Shown: positions 46,367 to 57,935, numbered from the stretch's first letter. The stretch: 64,000 nt of DNA from Scleroderma bovista (GCA_037178675.1 JAYMGJ010000382.1:1-64000), one strand, 5' to 3'. Notes: generated by a model from the letters alone, not told the origin. Made by a program: numbers and translations.

Positions 46367-46615
46367 TTAAGTTTCAGATTTGGTGCGACCGCCGGGTGGG
46401 GAGAAGACGACCATGATGGCCTGATAGCCCTCTGCTTCGCAGCTCCAGATGTGCGGGCTCTGGAAGTCAGCGACTGAGACCAGAATCGCCTCCTTGCTTT
46501 CTGACATGGCTTGTGCCAGTCGAAACACCTCGAAAAACTCGCTATCCGAATCGGCCATGTTGACCACTTCAGAGGGGTGCAGAAATTCACGGTGTCCGAG
46601 TGACTCAGGCAACAA
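46367..46615 (-). pseudogene. Unknown gene fragment in the duplication
   Basis: A frame reads VNMADSDSEFFEVFRLAQAM, KEAILVSVADFQSPHIWSC and AIMVVFSPP. The other duplicate (about 50590-50800, minus strand) shows the same protein with a TAG in place of the Trp of PHIW. No family is recognised. It is divergently arranged with the orphan gene and may share its promoter region. Confidence 0.4.
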
Positions 46616-47027
46616 CGGGAGATGGAGAAATCAATGTTAGAAGTCGGGTTTACTGTGGCCAATCCCTCGGACAATGAGTTAGACCAGGGTATCTTGGATG
46701 ATGTACATAGTCAATACTGTGATCTTGGAGCTCCTTGCTGTATGCATAGCACGGTTTTTACGAAGTCTGCCAGATGTATGCGAGTGGAAGTCGTACGATG
46801 TAGTCCCTGTATTTGTTTCCATCTTGGAATTCGACGCACCATAGTGGGGGACGAAGCAAGCGTGGTCTCCGACTGCCTGAGCGTGCACCACTCGTGGACA
46901 TGGCACACCACCACGCACCACCATACAATAATCACAACTTCAAAACTTTCATTTACTTCCATCCGCCCATCCAAACTGGTTATATCTGTAACCCCGGGCT
47001 CAGCTACTCTACAGCAAGAAGCCCACC

Positions 47028-47333
47028 ATGGTCTTTGGCTTATTCACGTGTAAACCGACAGCTGGAGACGCGTTCTCCTCAGCCCCAGTAGTACCGGAGT
47101 TTAACACCTCTCGTCCCAGTGACTGTGGGGCCCCGACACCAACACCGTCCACGATCTCTCTCCCTGCCTCGGGTCGCCAATCCCCTATGTATTTGCGGGA
47201 AGCACAAGCGACTCGGTGGGGCATAGAGACTCAGAACTTGGTGGTGCTGATGGCAGCGAGTCCTCGCCAGTTGCTCATCCCCCAACTACCCGGAACCCGG
47301 GTATCAGCGAGGAGCATTGTAAATTGCTGGTAA
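47028..47333 (+). pseudogene. Truncated 5' copy of the zinc-binding orphan gene
   Basis: MVFGLFTCKPTAGDAFSS agrees with the full gene at 51268, but deletions shift the frame after about 55 codons (ASGRQSPMYLREAQ) and homology stops near 47310. It is a duplication remnant. Confidence 0.85.
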
Positions 47334-47562
47334 GGTTCTCGAAGACCGACTGCGTTAGGAACGTTCGCGTTCGTTACTGTGCGCTAACCAGTTCCTCGGG
47401 GGGTAGTACTTGGCAAGCCCAACGTCATTGTGACAGGCTTCCCAGTCCAATTGACCAGGCGTGTGCTACGCAATCTCCCTTAGTGAACAGCTTGTTGGAA
47501 ATATATTACACTTCAATACGGGAGTGGACAGACGTCACAACAGTGCAAGTATCTTTCCCCCT

Positions 47563-48828
47563 TCATGGTTCATCTTGGACTATGAACTCACTTATTGTGA
47601 CTGGATTAGAGCCTGCGACCAAGTGATCTGAAGTTGCCTCTCGCAAAGAAAGGATAAGGCGGCAACCAGCAGCGATCGTAATTGGTGCGCTGAAAAGTAG
47701 AGTGTCGCCGAGCCACTGAATCTCGAGGCTCACATTCTGTTGTAGAAGTAGAATAAATGACACGAGAGGGCTACACCTTATTGTCAGATACACTCCAACA
47801 GCGACAAGAGAGTTGTTACCTAAGGAAGTATACGACATTTCCCTGGATCAGAACATCGACTAATCGTGGTTTGTTCCTGATTGACCGAGAATAAGATCGC
47901 TGCTTTGAATGCTTGATACCAGCCCAGACAGCAAGTATAGCCAGAATCACGTCGAAAGTAAGACAAGGGGTCCATAGTATGTATCTCTTTGTAGGGGTGA
48001 TGGGTGCGAAACACACGTCTGCCCCCTTGTAGTAATTACTCGTTGTAACGGTCAAGTGCTCGGCGAATATTTCTGCAGTGGAGATCAGAATCCGTGGTGA
48101 TGAGAATTTCCATGAAAGCCAATAACCGACCATTACTGCAAAGACTGGTTTCAATCAAGATCCACAGCATGATGCCAACCTCGGCGACGAAAAATGTCGC
48201 CATGAAGATCAGGAGCCTCTTCGAGCATTGATAAAGGGCATAAAGGCGCATCTGTAGTATCACTGAGATGAAGGCTTACGATGAGGCCGTACTAGATGAT
48301 GGAATTGTAACTTTACCTTGTACCGCCCACCAAATGATAGAACCTGCCCAGTTTTCAATGTCGGCGTAGAATTCGCCTATTACTTTGTTAATAGAGAGAT
48401 GACGAGGGTGGTGCAACATACAACTATTAGATGACCACAAGGGCATACTTGAAGTTCAGTGGCACAGTCCCAGACACATAATTGAAACAACACCGTACGT
48501 CTACTATGCATCAGCTGGTGCAACCCTTGCAGAGTTCATCCCAAACTCACCTTGTCTGAAAGTGGGAAGAGTAACACTTCACTGATCATCAGCATCATAG
48601 TTAGAAAAATGAGGATAGTTCTACGCACCGACAGTAGCAGTCCTATGGGTGGAATATAAGCTTCAGTACGTAGTGTATCGCATAGAATTAACTTACAAGG
48701 TGTACAACGTTCCGAAGTATCGAACCTATCCCAACCTAACGTCAGAATCTGACATATACACAGAAGGCATTCTTACGAATACATATAGCGTAGTCGATGT
48801 TTTCCAAGGATGCTTCTGTATCCACCAT
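47563..48828 (-). CDS. Multi-span membrane protein, DUF6533-like
   Basis: Read from about 48828 (MVDTEASLENIDYAI) downwards with several short introns. Clear exons: VRRTILIFLTMMLMISEVLLF (about 48600), DIENWAGSIIWWAVQ (48340-48300), VILQMRLYALYQC and LLIFMATFFVAEVGIMLWIL (48250-48150), a segment with LWTPCLTFDVILAILAVWAG (47965-47905) and LVDVLIQGNVVYFLR, and a last exon with VAVGVYLTIR, TLLFSAPITIAAGCRLIL and a tail ending EFIVQDEP. The pattern of six to seven hydrophobic spans with MRLYALY after span 3 fits the DUF6533-type integral membrane proteins expanded in mushrooms. The exact exon set near the start is uncertain. Role unknown. Confidence 0.65.
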
Positions 48829-50343
48829 GTCAGCCCATGTCAGGCGCAATCCATATGATAAAGGAAATACCCAAATTTGTTCGATCTGAGAGTGAGTAAT
48901 GGAGTTGGCCAGGTAAGGAGGAAAGAAAACAGAGATAATGTAGTACATGCCTCTTGATCTAGGGTGAGAACTAGCACATTATATTGTCAGAAAACCATCT
49001 TCAGTAAGGTACACCTGTATTTAGAAGCTCACGGTATTCATAGAATAAGATCACCGTAGTTGCCACTGTAACGTCCATAGTTGAGCACCCGACTTCGCAA
49101 TAATCAGGAACACCCACGGCGAGCTTCCAATTTTATTTGAACTGCTGTGAAGATCTCATCCAAGGGAAGTTCATCTGCTGATATCGGAGACCCGACGACT
49201 ATCGCCATAAAAAACGGGGTGTTTCCTTGTGCTTTGCAGAGTACAGAAAACAGGAAGAAACGGAGTCGAGCGATCAAACGGCGAGAAATTTGTGGTCCTT
49301 TATCTTATGCCTTGTTCATCATGGTCAAAGCACAGGAAATTCGTGATGTGCCTACAGTGGAGCGCTGGTAGTTACTTATCAGCCTGGGGCCCTGATTCTT
49401 GCATGGCTCACATCAACCGAATATGTCCACGGTGTACTTGAAATGACAGACTCACCAGTGTATCTGTTAGAAGAGCACTAATCGATGAAGTTGGTAACAG
49501 CGGGGCATGTACTGCGAGAATATATAAGGGAGTATGGTCTTCCAAACTCTCTTCTACACTCTCGCAGTCCAAGATATCCAAGACTAGCATGGGCCAGGAG
49601 TGTGAACTGAACCAACACGCAGCCAGGTCTTGTTGACTTGAGCTTTGTCGTAGCGTAGTCGGCCATAATATCATATCAGTTCATTTCATTCTAAGGCGTA
49701 TCAGCCTGTGGTCTCTGACTTGGCATTTGCCGTGGCCAACGTTAACGCTCAAGAGGAATGATCATCACGCCTCCAACTCCACAACTGCATCAAATACTAT
49801 GGCTTGGGCCTTGCAACCATCCTTTTGCATCGTTCTGCATGCAACACCACCATCTGATGCCTTCCGCTGATTTGTTTTAGAAGCCGCCTTTAGTAACCAG
49901 TTCCTCTAGAGTCACATGGCATTAGTGCTTGGCAATCCAGATTTCACGGGTGTCAGATTTCGCAGTCCAAAATGACTAGGCATCTACTAACCACCAATGA
50001 CAGTCTCCTTCGCTGCATATTACAATTCAATACAATAGCTGACGAGCACAAAACAGTGTCAGTGTTCAGTCTAAACTCGCTGGGTCTGCATTGTTAGAAG
50101 AGTACGCACCCATGAACAAACCCTCTAGCGAGTAGCCCTTCAAAAATAGGAGATGATGATCAGTTGTGCACAGAGCCTCGAAAGTGGCCTAGCTACGGAC
50201 TGATGCGCATGAGACGTGAACGTGTGGCTTTAGCACCGGTACCCAAGGCACGAGGCAACGATCGTCTAAGCATATGTTTGTTCCTCATCACTGCCCATTA
50301 CCTTCCACGCTCTTGAAAGCCTCGACCTTGGTCTTCCTGATCA
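48829..50343. other. Spacer, no gene recognised
   Basis: Short open frames exist on both strands but no conserved motif or intron chain was found. The part from 50344 on belongs to segmental duplication copy 2. Confidence 0.4.
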
Positions 50344-51560
50344 ATTCTTTTGGCCGCTGGGGCCCCCGATAATCCTGCAAACCCCTCGATCCAAGGACCA
50401 GAAGCGCTCTCACGTCGAGGATACACGACGAACTTTGGGAAATACAACCTGACAGCATTTACCTCTGCTCCCGCGCTTTTCATGCATGCTCTCCCAAGCC
50501 TCACTCGCGTCGATTATCTTGAACCCTTGTTCAGTACGCTCAACGGGAACCAGGCCAAACGGGGGTGTCCATGAGCTTAAGTTCGGATTTGATGCGACTG
50601 CCGGTGGGGAGAAGACGACCATGATGACCCGAACGCCCTCTGCTTCGCAACTCTAGATGTGCGGACTCTGGAAGTCAACGACCGAGACCTGAATCGCCTC
50701 CTTGCGTTCTGACATGGTTTGTTCCAGAAACGCCTCGACAGGCTCGCTATCCGAATCGGCTGTGTTGACCACTTCAGAGGTGTGCAGAAATACATGGTGC
50801 CGTGGCTCAGGCGACGAAGGGAGATGGAGAAACCAATGTTAGAAGTTGGGTTTACTGTGGTCAATCCCTCGGACGATGAGTTAGACAAGGGTATCCTGGA
50901 TGATATTGGTCAATGCTGAGATCTTAGAGCTCCTTGCAATATGCCAGAGGAAAGCATGGCACAGTTTTCACGAAGTTTGCTAGATGCATGCGAATGAGAA
51001 TCGTACGATGTAGTCCCTGTATTCGTTTCAATCTTGGAATTCGATGCACCATAGTGGGGGACGAAGCAAGCGTGGTGTCTGTGCGTCGCTGCAACGAGGT
51101 AGCGTGCACCACTCGTGGTGATCAGAGTCATGGACATGGCACACCTCCACCACGCACCACAACCATACAATAATCACATCCTCGAAACTTTCATTTACTT
51201 CCATCTGCCCATACCAAACCTGTTATACCTGTAATCCTGGGCTCAGCTATACAGCAAGAAGCCCACCATGGTCTTTGGTCTATTCACGCGTAAACCGACA
51301 GCTGGAGACGCGTTCTCCTCAGCCCCCGTAGTACCGGAGTTTAACAGCCCTCGTCCCAGTGACTCTGGGACACGTCTCCCAACACCAACACCGTCCACGA
51401 TCTCTCTCCCTGCCTCGGGTCGCCAATCGCCTGTTCGATTCCCAACGTCTCTGCGTGCCGTATTTGCGGGAAGCACGAGCGACTCGGTCGAGCACAGAGA
51501 CTCAGAACTGGGTGGTGCTGATGGCGCCGAGTCTTCGCCGGCTGCCCATCCCCCAACTAC
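50344..51560. repeat. Segmental duplication, copy 2 (with the intact gene)
   Basis: Counterpart of 46113-47335. The left border reads GATCAATTCTTTTGGCC, so the AAT of the Harbinger target is present once here, as in an uninterrupted site. The right part enters the full orphan gene. Confidence 0.82.
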
Positions 51561-53031
51561 GCCCTCCCCGCCACCACCGCCGTCGATAGCAGCTGCGGAT
51601 GCCAAACGACTATACGACCTGGTGCTGACTATCCCTGCAAAGACGCTCCACGCATATACACTCGCGCACCTGCGTCCGTCCCTCGCCCAGTCTCCCAGCG
51701 CGATATCACCACCGGGTGAAAGTGGGACCCGCGTGGACAGTATCACGACTAATAGTACTAAGGCAGACCCACCATCCCCAGAGACGGTCGGCAAACTGCA
51801 AAAGTTCTTTGCGACACTCGCACCTCCGCCGCTGTTGCACTGCGTGCGGTGCCATGCCGACTTTTACGCAATCGAGAATGAGGAAAAGGATAAGGCGTGC
51901 AGGGTCCCGCATGATGACGAGAGCGCGCTGGTCTCGCGCTTGCCTGGGGCGGGGTATGAGACGCTGTGGGGGTGCTGCGGGCAGACGGCCGATGGGGACG
52001 GGGGCGAGGGCCCTCCCGATGGATGGTGCTATGAAGGACGACACACGGTGAGCATCGCACCGGATCCCTTCTCGTTTTCGTTTTTGGGAAATTCTATTGC
52101 TGACAGTCGTACGCACACATGCTCACAGACAGACATCAAGCGCGCACGGTTTCGTGCTGATTCGACGATCTATGAAGATAAACTGACGTCCTGTCTCAAA
52201 CTCAACTGCCACGGTATCCGTGATAGGCTTCCGCAGCCTGGTGCAGGCTCAGGTTCAGTTCGGCAAGGCCGGTCTTCGCTCGCACGCGGGTCTAACCCAT
52301 CCCCTGCGCGTTCTCATGCTGTCGAGTCTGTTCCGCGTGCGACACGTAAGCGGTCGCGCAAGTCACTCAAAGATAGGTGGTCTTCTGAGTCCGAGGATGA
52401 CCAGGAGGACCCAAGTGAACGGCAGGGGTCCGTTCGAAAGGGTCAATCTAAGCAGAAACAGAAGGAAGGGGACGCAAGTATGGTCGTCGACGATCCTCCC
52501 GCGAAGTCTCACGCCAGAGCGGCTAAAGCCAGTGCTCGATCCTCATCTCGTGCTCGTCCACCACGCAGCACATCCTCGATAGCATCGCCTGGCCCAGCAT
52601 CTACCACCAACACCGTTCCTCCCGTCCCCCCTCTTCCCCTTCCCTCGCGGCCATCATCGATATCGGTGCTTATGCAAGGTAATGCTGGTACACCACGCAA
52701 ACCAAAGTCAGACGCACCAGCGAAGCCCAAGGCCATCTCGCGAATGCTGGTATCGCAGAGCGACGTGCACGCTGCGTCGGACTCGGATAATACATCTTCG
52801 CGGGCGCGGGCGCGTCCGCGGACAAGGAGCCTTGGGCGGGAGCACTCTGATGCTCAGGACGTGCGGTCTCGTGTGCGTGCACTTGCACGGAATCCGTCGC
52901 AGGTGCTGCGCTCGAGGCGGGCCGCGAAGCAGGCTTCTGAGGACGAGGTGGGGATGACTAGCCAGGCTGAGGGTGAGGGTGGGGGTGGGGGTGAGGCACG
53001 TGGAAGGAAGAAGAGACGCACTGGTGCTTGA
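51268..53031 (+). CDS. Zinc-binding orphan protein with basic Ser/Arg-rich tail
   Basis: ATG 51268 in context CCACCATGG. Exon 1 51268-52047, intron 52048-52128 (81 nt, so also open in frame), exon 2 to TGA 53031; about 560 residues. The N-terminus is Pro/Ser-rich. The conserved core (about residues 185-290) has HCVRCHADF, ACRVPHDDE, ETLWGCCGQT, GWCYEGRH, then KRARFRADS and CLKLNCHGI; the Cys and His pairs suggest a CHORD-like or related zinc fold. The tail has basic clusters (KRSRKSLKDR, RKKRRTG), Ser runs and no order, suggesting a nuclear protein. No function is assigned. The start and promoter have been duplicated at 46-47 kb. Confidence 0.7.
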   Translation: MVFGLFTRKPTAGDAFSSAPVVPEFNSPRPSDSGTRLPTPTPSTISLPASGRQSPVRFPTSLRAVFAGSTSDSVEHRDSELGGADGAESSPAAHPPTTPSPPPPPSIAAADAKRLYDLVLTIPAKTLHAYTLAHLRPSLAQSPSAISPPGESGTRVDSITTNSTKADPPSPETVGKLQKFFATLAPPPLLHCVRCHADFYAIENEEKDKACRVPHDDESALVSRLPGAGYETLWGCCGQTADGDGGEGPPDGWCYEGRHTVSIAPDPFSFSFLGNSIADSRTHTCSQTDIKRARFRADSTIYEDKLTSCLKLNCHGIRDRLPQPGAGSGSVRQGRSSLARGSNPSPARSHAVESVPRATRKRSRKSLKDRWSSESEDDQEDPSERQGSVRKGQSKQKQKEGDASMVVDDPPAKSHARAAKASARSSSRARPPRSTSSIASPGPASTTNTVPPVPPLPLPSRPSSISVLMQGNAGTPRKPKSDAPAKPKAISRMLVSQSDVHAASDSDNTSSRARARPRTRSLGREHSDAQDVRSRVRALARNPSQVLRSRRAAKQASEDEVGMTSQAEGEGGGGGEARGRKKRRTGA

Positions 53032-53274
53032 ATCAGGGGGGATCTTGAACGTTAGGGCAGTCGTTCCTTATTCTCATATTATTGTTGTTCTGTACCGGTC
53101 TACAGATCTATAGTACTGTGTATTACCCGTATATCTTGTTTACAAGGTTATTATCGAGGTGTCTATGTATACAAGTCCTGCTCGCTTCGTGAAGAATTCT
53201 ATTGTGTATTATTTATCTACGGGGCGCACGGGTGCACCAAAATCCAGTGTATTCTGTCTTTCTCCAACACGATC

Positions 53275-53736
53275 ATGGCCCAGGCAGGCAATTTAAAGAC
53301 CCTCCTCCCACTTATTGCGAAAATCGCCATTCTCATTGGTGAAGCTTGTATACAACTTGTAGCTGAAGACATGGAGAACTGGAGCACGGACTCCGAGGAG
53401 CAACAGGCCGTCCTCGCAGATGGCTCGTTCAAGCAAGATGTGTGGAGTGCCGCTGCCAGTACCACGCACCTCACAGAAACTACGAGTGCACCTCAATCGG
53501 GCCCCGCAATGACCAGTGAGCGGTGCAGGACCAAGCTCAATACTGTAAGTGTTATAAGATTTGTTGCCAACTGATCGTTCATATCATTTAAGACTTCCTA
53601 CAAAGCAATTAACGAATGGCGTGCAACCGTAGGTGCACACTGGGATGGTGAACATGGGTACAAGAATGCTGGGTCGAGTGCCGGGGTTACACCCCAGTCT
53701 GAACGCAGTCCAGGAAGTCCAGGAAGCGCCGAGTGA
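53275..53736 (+). CDS. Small Myb/SANT-like protein, transposon-derived type
   Basis: Exon 1 53275-53544, intron GTAAGT 53545-53592, exon 2 to TGA 53736, all in phase; 137 residues. After MAQAGNLKTLLPLIAK and an acidic stretch (EDMENWSTDSEEQQ) the core reads SERCRTKLNTTSYKAINEWR and VGAHWDGEHGYKNAG. The R-x-x-x-L-K-x-x-Y-x-A-I-x-x-W-R ... S-G-x-H-W-D-x-E-x-G pattern is that of Myb/SANT-like domains linked to Harbinger-type elements. Only the second half of such a domain is present, so it is either a relic or a short domesticated gene. Confidence 0.5.
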
Positions 53737-53911
53737 CATTCTAATTATTGGGGCAGTTCAGTGCCTGCCATCCTACCAATTATGTAAGCAAGGACTACCA
53801 ATCTAGGAAATACCCCGTCTACAGCGGATGTGTTGGAATCCTAGTTCAATTCTTACATTCTAAGCTCGCGATTACAGGGTCTTGCAGTTATAAACCTAGG
53901 GGTATATGTAT

Positions 53912-54901
53912 GGTGCCAATCACTTAGAGGCCACTACATTTGTGCAGTGGCCAAATTGGCTGGACAAAAATCAAACCCTAACCCTAACCCTATGGAAGTG
54001 CTGACTGGGCAAACTTTGATCAGTCTGAGGGGGCTGTTGCTGACTGATTGATCTTAGTTCTATTTCAATAAAGTTTATGCTAAGTATCACACACATGTAC
54101 TACTATAGCACTACTATGTAATAGCACTACTATGTATTCCTGTGTAGATGAAGTATTTCAACCCCAAAGAGAGCATCAATCTCATCAGTGATGATGCAAG
54201 TGTAAGTTCACATAAAAGAGATAGTAGGGTTAGGACACCAAATTTTCCATGTAATTGTTATAGTTTGAGCTGTGGGTGGATGTAGTGGCTTTGACAGCTA
54301 CACCATGTATACATCCTGCATCAACATAATTTTGAGCCTTGTGCAGATGAAATCAACAAGTGGTTGAAAACTGGTCTACAATGGCACTTTCTATCATGCA
54401 ACTTGACCTTGAAAGTGCAGTGCTGGGGAACAGAGCTGCAGTCTACAGTCACCTTGTTTACAAGGTTACTACACATAGAAATTGTAGACACTATTTTTTT
54501 CATCTGTGCAATTGTTCATAGCACAGGGACTTTTCAGTAGGATATAGTTAATGGTTAGAGATATATGACATCATGCATACTACATATAAACAAGGTGTCC
54601 TCTATTCTCAATGGCTTTGAGATTCACACAGGACTCTTATCAAGAGAAACTCAGTTGCACAGCATTTTCACTAATATGGAGGGTGATATACATCATATTT
54701 GGTAATATACCCCTTTCTGGCCAATTTCACACTTTGTGAAATTTTTTGATGGTTCAATTTTGACTCAATTAAAAATCCCTCTTACAGTTTTGTTCCCTTG
54801 GTCAAATGGAGCATTTTTGTAAGAGGAAATCTTAATTGGACTTTTTTTGGTGAGTCAAAAATGTTTGCACAAAAGTAGTGGCCTCTAAGTGATTGGCACC
54901 A
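53912..54901. mobile_element. 990 bp TIR element with TA target duplication
   Basis: Ends are inverted: TGGTGCCAATCACTTAGAGG at 53912 and its complement ending at 54901; the matched stretch is about 28 bp (to CCACTAC). TA flanks both ends (53910-53911 and 54902-54903). There is no gene inside, so it is non-autonomous, of Tc1/mariner or pogo-like habit judged by the TA target. AT-rich interior. A telomere-like (CCCTAA)3 tract lies at 53975-53993. Confidence 0.85.
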
Positions 54902-54903
54902 TA

Positions 54904-55501
54904 GGACAAGACGGAAAGGCGGCTATAGTCCAGATTCCAAAGCCACACCCCTCGACAAGGGAAGATGACTCTCCTCATTATGTAATGTGGGCAAACGATC
55001 TAGTCTCGTTCTCGTACCATGTAAAACAAACAGAACGACCAAATGGAAATGATGAACCACGACATGAGACAAACCGGATGACAAACGAGAAGGAGAAGGA
55101 AACATGGCCACCTGGTGAGCACACTACCCCCAGTCTAGACTCTGGACGGGCATTGCAGGTGCCTTGAAACAGCCTGCAATGCAACAGAAGCCAGCACGTA
55201 ATAAATTAACACTTCCCAGCATACTGTCTCATCCACAGAGAAAATTGAATCAAAGAACAGACTCTGATCGCCGCATCGACAAACATGGTCACCGAAAGGA
55301 CTCGATGATCCTGAACTGGCGCGCAAAAAAGTATATTATCTTGCATGTATTAATTCGTCACACGACTTGCACAGGCTCGCACGGTCAACTTGGCCTTACA
55401 TTACTGTAATGAGAGCAACAGAAGAAAAAAGTCGGGTCTGGACATAATGTAGATATGAATGGGAACGGCACATCGCCAGGGACAACACGACGTTCAACTT
55501 T
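54904..55501. other. Spacer, no gene recognised
   Basis: Between the TIR element and the first hydrophobin's 3' end. No motif found; it should contain the hydrophobin 3' UTR and terminator. Confidence 0.4.
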
Positions 55502-55972
55502 TTAGATCTGAATGCCAACGGGCATGCAACCCATCGCGACCTGGCTGTTGTTGCCCTAATAATCACCCGGTTCAGAAAAATGTGACCCCACCCCCTCGGA
55601 GTCCATGACAAGAAACTCACCAAGCCGGTCTTGTTACAGCAGAGGATTTGGCCGTTGCAGTTAGCACCGTTGGGGATACCGCCGAAGGTGTACGAGGTGC
55701 ATTGGTCACCGATTTGACCGGCCTGGAGGGGCTCGGAAATGCCGAGTTGTTGCGCGTTTGATTGGTTGCCCTACAATGGCACGATTAGCGACATTCAACC
55801 AAGAAAGGAGGGGGGAAGCTGTAGGACATACTTGGTAGGTCTTCTGGCAACATTGGGGAGAGGCACCGGAGCACTTGTCACCACCGCGTGCGGCGACGGG
55901 CTCGGGCTCTGCGATGACGAAGGAAGCGAGGGCCAAAACGGGCAAGAGGAGAGTAGCTGCGCGGATGAACAT
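55502..55972 (-). CDS. Class I hydrophobin 1
   Basis: Three exons, 55972-55832, 55770-55621 and 55555-55502, give 114 residues with exact phase. Signal peptide MFIRAATLLLPVLALASFVIA, then eight Cys in hydrophobin order: KC, QCC, DQC, ANC, LCC, GC. The single Cys of each group and the two CC doublets form the four disulfides of the family. The 39-residue-class loop between CC and the fourth Cys contains GNQSNAQQLGISEPLQAG. The mature protein is secreted and self-assembles at the hyphal surface. The start was chosen at the ATG that begins the signal peptide. It is closely related to hydrophobin 2 next to it, pointing to tandem duplication. Confidence 0.95.
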
Positions 55973-56083
55973 GATGTTGATCAAACGATTGTGTTGGTTA
56001 AAGGATTGGATAAGTTGCAGAAGCTGGAAATTCCTCGAAAGAGATAGTTCGCTGGAGAAAACTTGGTAGTTCCGCCAGCAGGC

Positions 56084-56091
56084 ATTTTATA
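56084..56091 (-). promoter_or_regulatory. TATA box of hydrophobin 1
   Basis: TATAAAAT on the minus strand, about 110 bp before the ATG, within GGTATAAAATGCCTGC. The same GGTATAAA core precedes the other two hydrophobins at 86-93 bp. Confidence 0.65.
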
Positions 56092-56479
56092 CCTTTCTGT
56101 TGTTATTACGGTAATGATCCCACGCAAAGGGACGACGTGCTAACCGAAGAAGAAAAAAAGATGGCATTTATCACCACCTGACGACATTTTATGTACTTTA
56201 CGTTTAGACACATCCGACCCGCCGAGCGGTCGGCACTGTCAGTGCTGCGTATAGTAACGTAATGCCATTTTAGCCGGATAGTCTCATCCAGCCACGAGTA
56301 GACAACGCGCCCCAGGGCGAAATTGGCGAAAGGTGTAACAGACTTTGCATTCTCTCACACGTCTGAGGTCACAAAACATCGCCTTGCATTCAGAAAAAGA
56401 AAAGCAACATCGAGTTCTCGGATATATATGGACAGATCGACACGACAAAACAGTATATATATTCCCCGATACGGTGGGT

Positions 56480-56951
56480 CTAGATCTGAATACCGACGGG
56501 CATGCAGCCCATGGCCATTGAGGAATTATTGCCCTATATCATGATGCATTTGATTAAAAAAAACGGTCACCGTTCCTCGTCATGGAGAACCTACCAAACC
56601 AGTTTTGTTGCAGCAGAGGATTTGGCCGTTGCAGTTAGCGCCATTGGGGACACCGCCGAACATGTATGACGTGCATTGGGAGCCAAGTTGACCAGCCTGG
56701 AGGGGCTCAGATATGCCGAGTTGCTGCGCATTTGATTGGGTAGCCTACATTTGGAGAGTGGGTCGATTAGCCATCCAATGAGAAAGGAGCGGCGCTGCAG
56801 GACGTACTTTGTAGGACTGCTGGCAACATTGCGGGGTGGCACCGGAGCACTGGGAGCCGCCGCGTGCAACGAGGGGGTGAGACTGGACTGTGGCGAAGAG
56901 GGAAAAGAGAGCCAAAATTGGCACGAGGAGAGCGGATACGTGGATGAACAT
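56480..56951 (-). CDS. Class I hydrophobin 2
   Basis: ATG 56951, exon 1 to 56808, second exon starting ATQSNAQQLGISEPLQAG and ending CCNKTGL, third exon GNNSSMAMGCMPVGIQI to TAG 56480. Signal peptide MFIHVSALLVPILALFSLFATVQS. The eight Cys (QC, QCC, SQC, ANC, LCC, GC) match hydrophobin 1; intron positions are identical and most of exons 2-3 is identical, so the two are recent paralogues. Secreted surface-active protein of aerial hyphae or fruit bodies. Confidence 0.95.
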
Positions 56952-57043
56952 GGTTAGTGTTAAACGAGTGGCTGGGTGAAAGGACTGGACTGGATTCACT
57001 GGACAGTGGAAGATGTTGTTGGCGAGAGGGACTTGGTTCCACC

Positions 57044-57051
57044 ACTTTATA
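57044..57051 (-). promoter_or_regulatory. TATA box of hydrophobin 2
   Basis: TATAAAGT on the minus strand within GGTATAAAGTGG, about 93 bp before the ATG. Confidence 0.6.
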
Positions 57052-57056
57052 CCGAA

Positions 57057-57930
57057 CACAATCGCACCCATTCATTTAGCAGAGTCCTCTCAAAGGCCGT
57101 CCGAGTCGCGACGGATGACACGCTCCAAGATGGAAGCACCGAGATGAGCAAAGCATTCCGGCATCGTCATTTGCGCCCGCTGTCTAATCTTGCTAAATAT
57201 AGCGGACCCGAAAATTTGACGAACTTCTCTGCAAACGATATATTGCGCTTACACCTCGAGAAAGGCGGTGGAGACGGGGAGAGAACCCTTCTTGATGTTG
57301 TTGAGGTGATTCATTGGATCCCCTCTCACGATATGCCGACAGACTGCATCAAGCACTCAGCGGGGTTCCATACCGACCCACACTCGCTCAATTGTCACGG
57401 TAGCGGCGATAAGGCTTCCCCAGCCTGGCATCATCCGCGCTCTCGAATACGTACGTTCCGCCGAGCCTTTTACATGTACGACAGGCCGCCGCGATCAGCG
57501 GATCGCGCAACTCAAGGGCGGCAACTGCGTAAAAAAAAATTGCACATGGTCCCACTCGAAAGGATGAGGACATGAACGTGGCCGACGACCCACCTTGAGG
57601 CAAGCCAGTCTGTAATCCTTGTCCAGGAGAGCCGTCTTAGATGAAGCACATTAGGCAGGTAAAGCAAACCATGAGGATGAGATGACGCTAGCAAACTCGG
57701 TCGAAGACGATGTTGATGGTGAAATGCGAGAAGAAAACATACCTAGATAATACAAAGCAGTTGGAATGTTTTGAAGCACAAGCCGAGGAGGGTTCACCGA
57801 CTATCGGCGTGTCGCGTTTAATCTAATCTTGGTCGCACACCTGACCAGCTCGCACGATGTTTGCATAATCTCTTGCCTTCATTGGCGCAATAAAAGGTAT
57901 AGAGTGACTACACATGCTCGGAATTCACGT
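57057..57930. other. Spacer between hydrophobins 2 and 3
   Basis: Open frames on both strands here show no conserved motif and no intron chain. It should hold the promoter of hydrophobin 2 and the 3' UTR of hydrophobin 3. No gene is supported. Confidence 0.45.
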
Positions 57931-57935
57931 CAACT

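Larger units (their letters stand above)
46113..47335. repeat. Segmental duplication, copy 1
   Basis: Matches 50344-51560 at high identity with small indels: TTCTTTTGGCCGCTGGG at the left, a divergent intergenic region in the middle and the first ~100 codons of the zinc-binding orphan gene at the right. The left edge coincides with the Harbinger terminus. It contains CCCACCATGGTCTTTGG at 47020, identical to the start context of the full gene. Confidence 0.85.

Noticed and set aside
53975..53993. Chromosome end
   Set aside because: Only about three CCCTAA units, inside a transposon and flanked by genes on both sides.
57388..57694. Frames of 60-71 residues between hydrophobins 2 and 3, and the plus-strand frame 56976-57575
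   Set aside because: No hydrophobin Cys pattern, no signal peptide and no intron support.
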